Shown: positions 34,801 to 43,446, counted from the first letter of the stretch. The stretch is 64,000 nt of DNA from Acidimicrobiales bacterium (GCA_029263175.1 JAJCXZ010000063.1:1-64000), one strand, 5' to 3'. Program-made: numbers and translations. Notes: a model not told the origin generated them from the sequence alone.

Positions 34801-36962
34801 CGGTGATCGACTTCGAAGACGGCCAGCGATTCGCAGTCGAGGAATGAGCGAACACGCTCCAACGACGCGAGGACGATCTCGTGAACGTCCTCGAGCGACG
34901 AGTCGACGTAGGCCGCGGTGGCCTCGGTGAGGATCTCCTGAGCCTGTCGCTGGTACTCGAGCTCCTGATACATGTGCATCCGGATTTGGAGCTGGGCGAT
35001 CGTTCCGGACAGGGTTTGGATGTAGGAGATCTCATCCTCGGACCAATGCCTGTTCCGCGGATCGATCAGCGCCAACATCCCGAGCAGGTCCCGCGCTCGT
35101 CGGTACGGCATCAACAGGACCTTGGTGTCGGGCGGGTCGAGCAACTCGTGGTTCCGCTCGAGATTCTCGAGGTGGATGATGCCCCATCCTTTCACGGCAA
35201 TATCGGTCGGGTCGTAGGGAACGTCGACTCCGGCATGGTCGTCATTGCCGTCGGGTCGATGGGCCATGCGCAGAGTGGCTCGGCCGTTCTCGAACTGCCA
35301 GGCCTGCACTTCCAGCAGGCCGAAGAACTCGGCGATACGCGACAGAATTGCTTCGAGGATCGGATCGAAGTCGACGCGCGCCTCGACGGCGAGCTTCGCG
35401 ATCTCGCCCGACAAGCCCTCCAGCTCCAGGCGGCGCTCGACGGCCCGTTCGGCCGCGAACCGACCCAGAGTCTGGGTGACAACGCTGCCGATCGCTTCCG
35501 CGTCGTGGATCTCTGCTTCGCTCCAGCGCCCGCGTTCGGCATCCACGAACGAGATCAGACCCGAGTACTCGGTGCCGACACCGATCGGGATGATGAGGGC
35601 CTTGCCAGGACCGATGTAGATCTCACTGTCGCTGTGCAACCAGGCGCGGTCGATGAAACCGTGACCGCGCTCGTGGAAGCCGGTCACCCACGCCGCGGTG
35701 CCCTCGACGGTGGCGCGTTCCAGCTCAGGGGTCTTGTCGGCGTGCATCCCGAACACCCGCTCGTAGGAGATGCCACTGCGTCGCCACACAGAAGCACCGG
35801 TCAGGCCGAGCAGATCAATCATCGCCGACGTCACCTCGCCGAGGAACGCCGTCTCGCTGTCGTGACGCATCCGGGCGGCGGCCGTGGCGATGCGACGAAC
35901 CGTGGCATCGAATTCGCGACGTATCCGCGCGTTGGTCTCGAGCCGGGCCCGTGACACGACTTCTTGCACACTGCGCGCAATCGAGTGGGCGGCGTGGAGA
36001 CCGAGATCGTCCCACACACGGCGTCTCGGGTCGGTGAAGACCACCGCTCCCTCAGCACCAGTCGGGCTGGAGATCGGTACGACCAACGCTTCGCTATCAG
36101 TTGGGAAGAGGAAGTCTTCCCCACGCGAGGAAAAGAACCCGAGTGGGACCAGCATGTGCTCGTTCTCGAGGAGGGAGCGACTGGCATCAAGGTCGACATC
36201 CACTGTGATATTTTCGTCGACCAGCGATCGACCGTCCTCCGACGCGCTCGCTTTGAGGGCATAGGTCGCCCCATCCGCCTCCCAATACGACACTGCACCA
36301 AGGCCGAAGAAGGACCGGGTCAGGGCAAGAATCTCGAAGAGAGTCTCAGGGTCGTCCTCGCGAACCGATGCCAGGCTTGAGATCGAGTTCAGAAACGCCT
36401 GGACTTCGAGGCGGTGGTCCAGGGCCCGAGTGGAGACGACTCTCCGGCGCGCCGAGGAGACCGCGGCAGAGAGCAGCACGCAGAGACTCGCCGCGTCACC
36501 GCTGAGTCCGCTCTCCTCGGTGGCGAGGAGCGCCATGTAGTTTGCGTGCGAGCCCGGAGGGTTGGGAATGATGCTCGCGGGACGACCGCTCGGCCCCCGA
36601 AGCGTGCTCATGGCATCGACTTCAGGCAGGTCGTCGAACATCTCGATGCACGTGGCGAGTTCCTCGAGGGTGGTCCGTTCGGCATCGAACCAGAGCACAC
36701 CCGAATCGACAGCTCTGGTGACTTCGCCTATCGCGCTGATGCCGACGAAATCCGAGAACTCGTGCAAGACCGAGGTCAGTTCGGTCTCGAAGTCCGCCGT
36801 ATCGACCAGCTCGAGTCGTTCCATGACCCCCGCGATCATGTCAACCGCGTCGCGACGCCAGGCAGCGGAACTTCCTTCCGGCACAGGCCGACGCGATCCA
36901 GGGCTCGTCACATCCTGCCCATCGGCCGACTCCCGCTGATTCTGAGGCGCCCGCCCGTCCAT
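31809..36962 (-). CDS. Giant multi-GAF/PAS GGDEF-EAL cyclic-di-GMP protein
   Basis: 1717 residues from the ATG at 36962. About the first 1150 residues hold several GAF-like sensor units (end motifs such as RWSEAEIHDAEAIGSVV and HWSEDEISYIQTLSGTI). A PAS domain follows (about 1165-1290, ending VLLTYAEDITERRR), then GGDEF (motif near 1370, with the RPGD inhibitory site five residues before it) and EAL (EALVRWRHP near 1496, DDFGTGFSSL). Both catalytic domains look intact, so it may make or break cyclic-di-GMP according to bound ligands. No membrane segment is obvious. It starts 7 bp after the VWA gene. Confidence 0.88.
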   Translation of the reverse strand: MDGRAPQNQRESADGQDVTSPGSRRPVPEGSSAAWRRDAVDMIAGVMERLELVDTADFETELTSVLHEFSDFVGISAIGEVTRAVDSGVLWFDAERTTLEELATCIEMFDDLPEVDAMSTLRGPSGRPASIIPNPPGSHANYMALLATEESGLSGDAASLCVLLSAAVSSARRRVVSTRALDHRLEVQAFLNSISSLASVREDDPETLFEILALTRSFFGLGAVSYWEADGATYALKASASEDGRSLVDENITVDVDLDASRSLLENEHMLVPLGFFSSRGEDFLFPTDSEALVVPISSPTGAEGAVVFTDPRRRVWDDLGLHAAHSIARSVQEVVSRARLETNARIRREFDATVRRIATAAARMRHDSETAFLGEVTSAMIDLLGLTGASVWRRSGISYERVFGMHADKTPELERATVEGTAAWVTGFHERGHGFIDRAWLHSDSEIYIGPGKALIIPIGVGTEYSGLISFVDAERGRWSEAEIHDAEAIGSVVTQTLGRFAAERAVERRLELEGLSGEIAKLAVEARVDFDPILEAILSRIAEFFGLLEVQAWQFENGRATLRMAHRPDGNDDHAGVDVPYDPTDIAVKGWGIIHLENLERNHELLDPPDTKVLLMPYRRARDLLGMLALIDPRNRHWSEDEISYIQTLSGTIAQLQIRMHMYQELEYQRQAQEILTEATAAYVDSSLEDVHEIVLASLERVRSFLDCESLAVFEVDHRTRQITCENEATRDGKPLQSTFAPFDKDSPIITRTLDPTEGPDWSFGELFRTEPTDLNVHVQSVANDRAIVVLSAVTGRAAPVDDESARMLSSLVATLGQLCSRLMLEDIARRRAESDRVLREIAGDFVDRAVEDADQGIHEALRKVGELFGRRSVGIWDLDSELGATRRIGWVVRAADDSGSRHRHVPADHPTLAVIADIETTRTFESPVPDWEQLDTATTLTVAPIRVGGEVVAFVSSEIDSEMDPVTDPDIHEDALGSLALLVRQLWNRLDADRAMGRQLAMEDMLRRFATRLVSTPAEELGGDERALSWLAKQLGMEHLSAWAAQVSDDTLRVGLLVEGATSEWSLPEEVKGFTLAIADEPEIRPDRQTDSWPIDDAPYAIGELMRSMNSRTDRRIGFIRGGQSDSDRNYLLASRVGLAPFADYEFSILTAALTIITQHHARVSAERSLTAAFTAAPIAISLREADTTFIACNAAYEALTGRTADDLAGTKLDLVVSPDQVEGVLSELDRILPFGRFEQESAFRRPDGTILWADVRSTPVQIPGRRDPVLLTYAEDITERRRDRQLLEYQASHDELTGLPNRRAFVAQVSTELARSNECAVLVLDLDRFKVVNDSLGHSVGDQLLITCSDRIRLSLRPGDAVCRLGGDEFAILLRAPADPRAASVVADRLLRLLREPVRVGGEEVFPSASVGIAIPEEGDVVEDLLRYADAAMYQAKGHGRDQWVRFDRSMREAVVERIRTETDLRRAIDNGQLEVHYQPEFLLDTGGIVGVEALVRWRHPERGLLAAGTFISLAEETGLVVDLGRWVLGQATAQGAKWIDDGHDIITRVNLSARQLRAAVVGEVQEALSAANLPASRLCLELTETTIMDDVQESARILQQFRDMGVQIAIDDFGTGFSSLAYLKRFPVDILKIDRAFVDGVGVDPDDTAIVHSIIGLAQTLRLDVVAEGIEDETQIAELVSLGCRRGQGFHLARPAPADDVGLLLRADKRVE

Positions 36963-36969
36963 GAGACGC

Positions 36970-39006
36970 CTACCGCCGGCCCCGCAGCATGCTCTGTTTT
37001 TGGTCAACAAAGTCCATCAGGAGGTAGTCGCCGAGGTCTTCGTTGGTGGTGAAGAACGCCCGTCCACCATTCATTCGGGAGATCTGCTCGACGAAGTTCT
37101 GGAGATAGTGGGTTACGTCGAGAACGAACGTGTTGATACGAATGCCCTCGCGGGTGGCCTTGGCCACTTCGCCCAGCGTGAGATCGACGGTTTCCTGGGA
37201 GGGCGGATAGTTGAAGTACGGCTGACCGCTCTTGGTGATATGAGCCGTGGGTTCGCCGTCGGTGATCATGATGATCTGCTTGGTGCCGCTCTGCTTCGCC
37301 AACATCTTGCGGGCGATCTGGAATGCGTGCTGCATGTTGGTGCCGTACACGTAGTCCCACGACAACTCGGGCAGTGACGCGGCATTGAACTCCCTGGCAA
37401 CTTCGCTGAAGGAGACCATTCCCAGGAAATCACGCGGGTATTGGCTCGAGATCAGGGAGTGCAACGCCATCGTGACCTTCTTGGCCGGCAAGAAGTTGTC
37501 ACGCATCGCCATCGACATCGAGATGTCGAGCATCAGGACCGTGCTCGATCGGGTCAGTTGCTCCGTGCGCTCGATCTCGAAGTCATCGGCATGTAGTTGC
37601 ACCGGAATGCCTCCGCCCGTGCGAGCCACTGCGTTGCGGAGCGTCTTCTCGATGTGCAGGTTGAAGCGGTCGCCGTACTCGTAGGGCTTGGTGTCGAAGT
37701 CTCGCTCGTGGCCCTGTCCGGTTCGCTCGAGGTGATGCTTGCCGAGTGTGTCGGGGGACATCCGCTTGAAGATCTCTTCGAGCGCACCATTGCCCATGCG
37801 GCGTATCGCCCTCGGCGTCAGCTCGTAGCGGCCCTCCTTGTTCTCGATCAGCCCTGACTCCTCCAGCATCCGAGCGATCTCGGCCATGCGCTCGAGGCTC
37901 TCGGCGGATTCCTCGCCCAGCAACTCGCGGGCGCGGTCGATGTCGACCTCCGCCAGGGCTCCGGGATTCGTCGCACCGCGGAGCAGGTTGTCGAGCTGAT
38001 CGATGTCGCCGAGCTCGCCCATCATGTCCATCGCCTGGGGCATGTCGAGCGGGTCCATACCCTCGAAGTCGTAGGACTGACCCCACCCCATCTGGGGGAA
38101 CTGTTCGCGCAAATTGTCGGAGAGCTGGCTCATCTGGAACTGGAGGTCCATGTCCTCCATGAGCTGGTTGCTGAGCTCCTGGAGTTGCTGACGCTGCTCG
38201 GGCGTCATCGAGTTCATCATTTGCTGCATCTGCGCCATGCGCTGCGCCATGATCTCGAGGAGTTCGTCGAGCGTCTGCGGGTTCTCGGGGAAGAGGTCTC
38301 CGAAGCGTTCCATGAATCCGTCGAAGTCGGGCTCCTGCCCTGCCGCTCTCTGTTCGAGCATGTGGTTGAGTTCCGCGAGCATGTCTTTGACCCGCTGCAT
38401 CTCCTCGGGTGACATGTCGTTGATGCCCTCGGCCATCTGGTCGAGCTGCTGCTGCATGATCTGCTCTCGCAACTTGTCCATCAGGTCGTTGAAGCGTTGC
38501 TGGGCCTCATCGGACTCGAAGTCGTAGTTCTGGAGGCCCTTCACCTGACCCGCGAGATCGGGCGGGAGCATGTCGAGCTCCATATTCTTCATGGCCGCGG
38601 TGTCACTGGCCAACTCTTGGCGGCGTTCGTCACCGGAGTCGGCGGCCTGCTCGGCCATTTTCTGCAACGACCTGCGCTCGTCTTCGACGAGCTCACGCAA
38701 TTCACCGGCGATGTCGTCGAACACGCCGCCGAGGTCGTGATTCTGCAGGATCTCACGCCGGCGTTCGCTGAGACGATCCATCATCTCGCGGATGCCTTCC
38801 ATGCTCTTGCCGTCGCGGTCGGTCATGCCGCCGTGCATCATTTGGCGGAGTGCGCTATTGACATCACCGTGGTAGAGCAGCTCGTCGGACATCTCGGAGA
38901 ACAGATGGTCCGCGTCGAGATCGAAGCCGGTTTGCGTGCCATCCCAGCGCGAATAGCTGAAGTGAGGCACCTCGCGGCGGTTGCGGTTGCGACGGCGGAA
39001 GGCCAT
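36970..39006 (-). CDS. VWA-domain protein (magnesium-chelatase ChlD-like)
   Basis: 678 residues. The N-terminal two thirds are helical, rich in Met, Gln and Glu (for example QQQLDQMAEGINDMSPEEMQR). The C-terminal von Willebrand A domain (about 480-678) has the MIDAS metal site DISMSMAM and a distal IIMITDGEPTAH. Such proteins partner MoxR/ChlI-like AAA ATPases; one with this relationship lies at 42034-43446 on the same strand. It is transcribed with the giant GGDEF-EAL gene (7-bp gap). The partner and target are unknown. Confidence 0.85.
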   Translation of the reverse strand: MAFRRRNRNRREVPHFSYSRWDGTQTGFDLDADHLFSEMSDELLYHGDVNSALRQMMHGGMTDRDGKSMEGIREMMDRLSERRREILQNHDLGGVFDDIAGELRELVEDERRSLQKMAEQAADSGDERRQELASDTAAMKNMELDMLPPDLAGQVKGLQNYDFESDEAQQRFNDLMDKLREQIMQQQLDQMAEGINDMSPEEMQRVKDMLAELNHMLEQRAAGQEPDFDGFMERFGDLFPENPQTLDELLEIMAQRMAQMQQMMNSMTPEQRQQLQELSNQLMEDMDLQFQMSQLSDNLREQFPQMGWGQSYDFEGMDPLDMPQAMDMMGELGDIDQLDNLLRGATNPGALAEVDIDRARELLGEESAESLERMAEIARMLEESGLIENKEGRYELTPRAIRRMGNGALEEIFKRMSPDTLGKHHLERTGQGHERDFDTKPYEYGDRFNLHIEKTLRNAVARTGGGIPVQLHADDFEIERTEQLTRSSTVLMLDISMSMAMRDNFLPAKKVTMALHSLISSQYPRDFLGMVSFSEVAREFNAASLPELSWDYVYGTNMQHAFQIARKMLAKQSGTKQIIMITDGEPTAHITKSGQPYFNYPPSQETVDLTLGEVAKATREGIRINTFVLDVTHYLQNFVEQISRMNGGRAFFTTNEDLGDYLLMDFVDQKQSMLRGRR

Positions 39007-39062
39007 GACCGCAACCTACCCCGACCTCTCCCACTGCGTTCAGACGCAGCTGCGCCAAAGTT

Positions 39063-39078
39063 GTTAACGTTCACTAAC
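39063..39078. promoter_or_regulatory. TetR-type operator candidate
   Basis: GTTAACGTTCACTAAC, a 16-bp imperfect dyad with GTTA/TAAC ends, lies directly before the TetR ATG in the 73-bp gap shared with the VWA gene. It is probably the TetR autoregulatory site. No ribosome site is visible, so the TetR mRNA may be leaderless. Confidence 0.6.
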
Positions 39079-39079
39079 C

Positions 39080-39682
39080 ATGACTGCCGATCCGCTCACC
39101 TCCGAAGGGCCCGGAACCCGTCCCTCGAATCGCCGGGCACTCATTCTCGACGCCGCGATAGCTCTCTTTCGAGAACGGGGCTACCCGGCCACGAGTGTTG
39201 ACGACATCGGCAAGGCCGTCGACGTCAGCGGTCCTGCGATCTACCGGCACTTCTCTTCGAAGGAAGAGATCTTGCTCGAGGCGATCCAGCTCGCCGCCGA
39301 CGAAGTCCATGCCGCCAACGGGGCAGCCCGCGACTCGACCGACGACCCGCGTGCGTTGCTGGCGGCCTACATCGGCGCTTATGTCGATTGCGCGCTTGAT
39401 CGCGCCGCGTTGATCGCGGTGTGGACGAGCGAGGCTCGTCACCTCTCGTCGGAGCGAAGGTCGCCGATGAGCCGACGCCTACGATCATGGTCGACGGAGT
39501 GGGTCGACGCCCTCACCTCCACACGGCCGGAGTTGACCGCGGGCCAGGCGCGAGTCCTGGTCGGCGGCGCAATCGGCCTGATCACGAGCCTCGCCACCAA
39601 CGACGACGGCAGCCTCGCCCGAGACGAAATGTCCGCCACCCTCACCGCGATGGCCCTCGCCACTCTCGACACCCCGCTCTAG
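39080..39682 (+). CDS. TetR-family transcriptional repressor
   Basis: 200 residues. The helix-turn-helix is clear (ILDAAIALFRERGYPATSVDDIGKAVDVSGPAIYRHFSSKEEIL). The C-terminal ligand-binding region resembles TetR proteins controlling fatty-acid or acyl-CoA genes, which fits the MaoC hydratase gene 44 bp downstream on the same strand. The ligand is probably an acyl-CoA but this is inference. A dyad sits just before the ATG. Confidence 0.9.
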   Translation: MTADPLTSEGPGTRPSNRRALILDAAIALFRERGYPATSVDDIGKAVDVSGPAIYRHFSSKEEILLEAIQLAADEVHAANGAARDSTDDPRALLAAYIGAYVDCALDRAALIAVWTSEARHLSSERRSPMSRRLRSWSTEWVDALTSTRPELTAGQARVLVGGAIGLITSLATNDDGSLARDEMSATLTAMALATLDTPL

Positions 39683-39726
39683 ATGCAACACTTGCTCGGA
39701 GCAGTACCGCATCTCAGGAGGATCCG

Positions 39727-40566
39727 ATGCCCATGAACCCCGATGCCGTTGGCTCGCTCAGCACCGAGACCGAGATCAGTTGGACGTCGAAGGACAGCCT
39801 TCTCTATGCGCTTGGAGTGGGCGCCGGCGCCACCGATCCAACCGGCTTCGAACTGGACTTCACCACCGAGAACACCAAAGGCACAGTCCAGAAGGCCTTC
39901 CCCACCCAGGTGGTCGTGCTCGGTGGTCGCGGGCATCTCGACTTCGGCGACTTCAACCCGGCCCATCTTCTTCACGGCGAACAGTCGATCACGTTGCACC
40001 AGACACTGCCTGCGGCGGGAAGTGGAGTCGGTCAGAGCCGGGTGGCAGGAATGTACGACAAGGGCAAGGCGGCTCTTGTGGTCTTGGAAACGAACGTGGC
40101 CGACGCCGACGCCACCCCACTGTGGACCTCGACGGCCGGGCTGTTCATCGGTGGCGAGGGCGGCTGGGGCGGCGACCGCGGGCCCTCGACGAGCTGGGTG
40201 CAGCCCGAGCGGGCGGCCGACATCGTCACCGGCTACGACACCCGTACCGATCAGGCGCTGCTGTACCGACTCAACGGCGACCGCAACCCACTCCACTCCG
40301 ATCCATCGTTTGCGGCGCTCGCCGGGTTCGACACGCCGATCCTGCACGGGCTGTGCACCTTTGGGGTGACCGGTCGGGCGCTGCTCCACACGGTGTGCGG
40401 CGGCGATCCAGATGGATTCGGGTCAATGGGTGGGCGGTTCAAGTCCCCGGTGCTCCCGGGCGAACGGCTCGACGTTCACATGTGGCACGAGGGCGAGGAG
40501 ACCTTGTTCCAGACATGTGTGGGCGATCGCGTGGTATTCGACGCGGGAGTCTTCACTCGCCGCTGA
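39727..40566 (+). CDS. MaoC-like (R)-enoyl-CoA hydratase
   Basis: 279 residues from an ATG with AGGAGG at 6-nt spacing. A double-hotdog protein: the C-terminal half carries the hydratase-2 signature YRLNGDRNPLHSDPSFAALAGF with catalytic Asp and His, then DTPILHGLCTFG. The N-terminal half has YALGVGAG and FPTQVVVLGG. It hydrates trans-2-enoyl-CoA to (R)-3-hydroxyacyl-CoA. It is a distant relative of the hotdog gene at 2664-3587. Probably under the upstream TetR. Confidence 0.9.
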   Translation: MPMNPDAVGSLSTETEISWTSKDSLLYALGVGAGATDPTGFELDFTTENTKGTVQKAFPTQVVVLGGRGHLDFGDFNPAHLLHGEQSITLHQTLPAAGSGVGQSRVAGMYDKGKAALVVLETNVADADATPLWTSTAGLFIGGEGGWGGDRGPSTSWVQPERAADIVTGYDTRTDQALLYRLNGDRNPLHSDPSFAALAGFDTPILHGLCTFGVTGRALLHTVCGGDPDGFGSMGGRFKSPVLPGERLDVHMWHEGEETLFQTCVGDRVVFDAGVFTRR

Positions 40567-40579
40567 GTTACCGTGCCCT

Positions 40580-40768
40580 ATGAGCAAACTGTGGGAGCCC
40601 TTCACCGAGATACTGCGGCGGTCGTCGGCACCGACACAGCCGGCCGCTTCGACCTTCGGCGTCGAGGCGAGTCGCCAAGCCGCCCAGCAGGCCCGCGAGC
40701 GCGACCACCACAGGGTGATTGCCATCGAGAAGGGCCGTACACAGCAGGGGATGGGTTCGGGCGGCTGA
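40580..40768 (+). CDS. Short hypothetical protein
   Basis: A 62-residue frame between the hydratase and the GH1-like gene, beginning MSKLWEPFTEILRRSS. GC-rich third positions and same-strand spacing (13 and 21 bp) favour a real gene, but there is no clear ribosome site or known domain. It is hydrophilic with a basic, Gln-rich middle (ASRQAAQQARERDHH). Confidence 0.45.
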   Translation: MSKLWEPFTEILRRSSAPTQPAASTFGVEASRQAAQQARERDHHRVIAIEKGRTQQGMGSGG

Positions 40769-40789
40769 CGTCCAGAATCGGCATCGGCT

Positions 40790-41995
40790 GTGTCTTCATT
40801 CGGAGCGGAGTTCCTGTGGGGCGTCACCTCATCTTCGGTTTCGGCCGAAGGGGTGGCGCCGACGGCGGACTGGTCGAGGTGGGAACGTGATCGCCGCGCT
40901 CCCCAGTCAGGCGACGGCTTCGGCCTCCATACCGACTACCGCGATGATCTCCAACAGTACGTCGCGCTCGGCTGCACCGACTGGCGACTGACCATCGAGT
41001 GGGCACGGGTTGAACCCGAGCCCGGCCGCATCGACAATGACGCACTCGATCGATATCGCGACATCCTCTCGTTCGCCCATGCGGTCGGGTTGCGTAACTG
41101 GCTCACTCTGCAATCGACCTCGTTGCCGGGCTGGTACTCAGAAGATGAAGGCGGACATCTCGACCCGGCGACTCGGGGTCGTTTCTGGTCTCGGCACGTC
41201 GACCAGATCGCGGGCGAGTTGGACGAGTTCGCGGACGGATTCGTTCCGATCGACGACCCGATCGGCTGGGCGCTGCGCGGCTATGGACTGGGATCCCGAC
41301 CGCCCGGTCAGCGCGACCCCGATGTGCTGCGAAAGGCGGTCATCGGCAGCGTTCTCGCCACGCATGAGGCGGTGCGGCTCCTGAGTTCCGGGCGGCAGCC
41401 GATCATGACCGCATGGCGGGCCGACCCACTTCACGCGATTGCCTTGGAGGACGGACGGATTCCCGTCGAGGCCAAGGAGGCCACCAGGCGATGGGACGAC
41501 CTGCTCTGGGGCACCTGGCTCCGCGCCCATGCCAACGGGATGCTCGAGGTCGACGGCTACGCCGCCATCGAGGTTCCTGAGTTCGTGACCGGCGTGGACT
41601 ACGTCGGGATCGTGCACGATCATCCAGTCGGAGTCGACGTGGAGGGCAACCTGGGAGCCTGGCCTTCGAGCGGGCGCCGTGATGCGAGCGGTTTCGTGCC
41701 GGAGCCCGACGAGCTCGGCGAGGCCATCCACCGCACGCACGAGGCACTCCCCGACCACCGACTGGTGGTCGCCGGCCATGGCATCCCCACCGACGACGAC
41801 GCATGGCAGGACCACCAGCTCGCTCGTTGCCTCGAGCACGTACACGGCGCCCGCGAGGAGTTCGGTCTCGCCGGCTACTTCCACGACGCAGGCATCGACG
41901 GCTACGAGTGGAAGAAGGGCTTCGCCGCTCCCCGAGGTCTCCTACGACGCGATCGTTCCCGCCGTACCGCCGCCGAAACATTCGGTTCTCCGTAG
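40790..41995 (+). CDS. GH1-like (beta-glucosidase fold) protein lacking catalytic glutamates
   Basis: 401 residues from a GTG. The GH1 scaffold is recognisable: FLWGVTSSSVSAEG at the start, LGCTDWRLTIEWARVEP, then GYFHDAGIDGYEWKKGF near the end. The two catalytic motifs are changed. The acid/base NEP reads VPIDDPIGW, and the nucleophile TENG reads VAGHGIPTDDD. A standard retaining glycosidase activity is therefore unlikely; binding or a different reaction is possible. The TAG stop is the first three bases of a palindrome arm. Confidence 0.8.
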   Translation: MSSFGAEFLWGVTSSSVSAEGVAPTADWSRWERDRRAPQSGDGFGLHTDYRDDLQQYVALGCTDWRLTIEWARVEPEPGRIDNDALDRYRDILSFAHAVGLRNWLTLQSTSLPGWYSEDEGGHLDPATRGRFWSRHVDQIAGELDEFADGFVPIDDPIGWALRGYGLGSRPPGQRDPDVLRKAVIGSVLATHEAVRLLSSGRQPIMTAWRADPLHAIALEDGRIPVEAKEATRRWDDLLWGTWLRAHANGMLEVDGYAAIEVPEFVTGVDYVGIVHDHPVGVDVEGNLGAWPSSGRRDASGFVPEPDELGEAIHRTHEALPDHRLVVAGHGIPTDDDAWQDHQLARCLEHVHGAREEFGLAGYFHDAGIDGYEWKKGFAAPRGLLRRDRSRRTAAETFGSP

Positions 41996-42036
41996 TTCAG
42001 AACGGTGAAACGGGGGTCTGACCCCCGTTTGAACTA
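41993..42036. repeat. Stop-supplying palindrome, copy 2 (family A)
   Basis: TAGTTCA begins each arm (TAG at 41993-41995 for the plus gene, 42034-42036 for the minus gene). The arms then reach AAACGGGGGTC and its complement around a TG centre. The left arm carries an 8-nt insertion (GAACGGTG) relative to the right. It separates two convergent genes and shares AGTTCAAACGG with the copy at 9468-9506. Confidence 0.85.
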
Positions 42037-43446
42037 GTTGCGGCCGCGGAATTGGGCGCGGCCGGCGGCGCCGTCTTTGTTGAGGCGCTTGGCCAGATGC
42101 AGGCCCTCCAGGACAAGCTCGCAGGCGCTCGCGATCATGGCGGGTGACTCGGCGTCGACCTCGTCGACCAGCAGTGCCCGGACCGGAGCCTCGAGCGCAG
42201 GGATTCGCTTCAGCAGATCAACGTAGGCGTCGTCGGTGACGTCCTCGCCGATGTCGACCACCAGGTCCTCGTCGAACGCATCGACCACACCACGATGGGT
42301 GTCGGGCGGGACGAGGTCCTTGAACACGGCGAGTACAGCCTGGCGAACGAGGTTCGCAAGAATCTCTCCGTCGCGGCCTTCGTCAAGGGTCTCGATCTCG
42401 ACCTTGCCGGCTGTTGAGGCCGGTAGCGCTTCGAGGTCGACGATGCGAGGTACAACCCGCGTCGACCCTGCCCGCAACGAACGGCGGACGGCGTTGGCGA
42501 CCAGAATCTCTTCGTTCGCGATCGACAGCCGGACGGACACGCCTGACCGCTGGGAAATGTGCTGGCTCGCCCGCGCTGCGTGCGTGACCGACGCAACGAT
42601 CTCGGTCATGAATGCGGGAACGGTGAGGTTGAGGTCAGCACTGACCGACAGGTCGGCCTCTTGCTCGATGATCGCCACTTCGGTTTCGACATCGAGCGGG
42701 TAGTGGGTGCGGATCTGCGAACCGAAGCGGTCCTTCAGCGGCGTGATCAACCGACCGCGGTTCGTGTAGTCCTCGGGGTTGGCCGAAGCGACAAGGATGA
42801 CATCGAGGGGCAGGCGAACCTTGTGGCCGCGGATCTGAACGTCGCGTTCCTCGAGCACGTTGAGCAAACCAACCTGGATTCGTTCCGCGAGGTCAGGGAG
42901 TTCGTTCATCGCGAAAATGCCGCGGTTGGTCCGAGGCACCAAGCCGTAGTGCAGCGTGAGTTCATCGCTGAGATAGCGGCCCTCGGCGACCCGGATCGGG
43001 TCGACTTCACCGATGAGGTCAGCGATGGACGTGTCGGGCGTGGCCAGCTTCTCGCTATAGCGATCAGCGCGATGAACCCAGGTGATCGGGGTGTCATCAC
43101 CCATCTCCGCGACCAGATCGCGGGACTGACGAGAGATCGGCGCATAGGGGTCGTCGTTGATCTCTGATCCGGCAACGATCGGCATCCATTCGTCGAGCAT
43201 CCCGGTCAAACCGCGGATGATTCGAGTCTTCGCCTGACCACGCTCGCCGAGAAAGACGATGTCGTGACCAGCGAGGAGTGCATTCTCCAACTGCGGGTTG
43301 ACGGTGTTCTCGTAACCGAGGATCGACGGGAACATCGGTTCGTTGTTTCGGATCTTGTCGACCGCGTTGCGGCGAAGCTCTTCCCGGATCGGAATCGACT
43401 TCCATCCGCTCTCGCGAAGCGCACCAAGCGTCTCAGGTCTTGACAT
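42034..43446 (-). CDS. MoxR/magnesium-chelatase-like AAA+ ATPase
   Basis: 470 residues from the ATG at 43446 (MSRPETLGALRESGW). Walker A is GERGQAKTR; the Walker B region is GIFAMNELPDL, with VILVASANPEDYTNRGRLITPLKDRFGSQI for sensor residues. This is the ChlI/MoxR-like ATPase class that acts with VWA proteins to remodel or load cofactors into targets. The likely VWA partner is at 36970-39006, about 3 kb away on the same strand. Divergent from the GH2-like gene with a 60-bp gap. Confidence 0.88.
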   Translation of the reverse strand: MSRPETLGALRESGWKSIPIREELRRNAVDKIRNNEPMFPSILGYENTVNPQLENALLAGHDIVFLGERGQAKTRIIRGLTGMLDEWMPIVAGSEINDDPYAPISRQSRDLVAEMGDDTPITWVHRADRYSEKLATPDTSIADLIGEVDPIRVAEGRYLSDELTLHYGLVPRTNRGIFAMNELPDLAERIQVGLLNVLEERDVQIRGHKVRLPLDVILVASANPEDYTNRGRLITPLKDRFGSQIRTHYPLDVETEVAIIEQEADLSVSADLNLTVPAFMTEIVASVTHAARASQHISQRSGVSVRLSIANEEILVANAVRRSLRAGSTRVVPRIVDLEALPASTAGKVEIETLDEGRDGEILANLVRQAVLAVFKDLVPPDTHRGVVDAFDEDLVVDIGEDVTDDAYVDLLKRIPALEAPVRALLVDEVDAESPAMIASACELVLEGLHLAKRLNKDGAAGRAQFRGRN

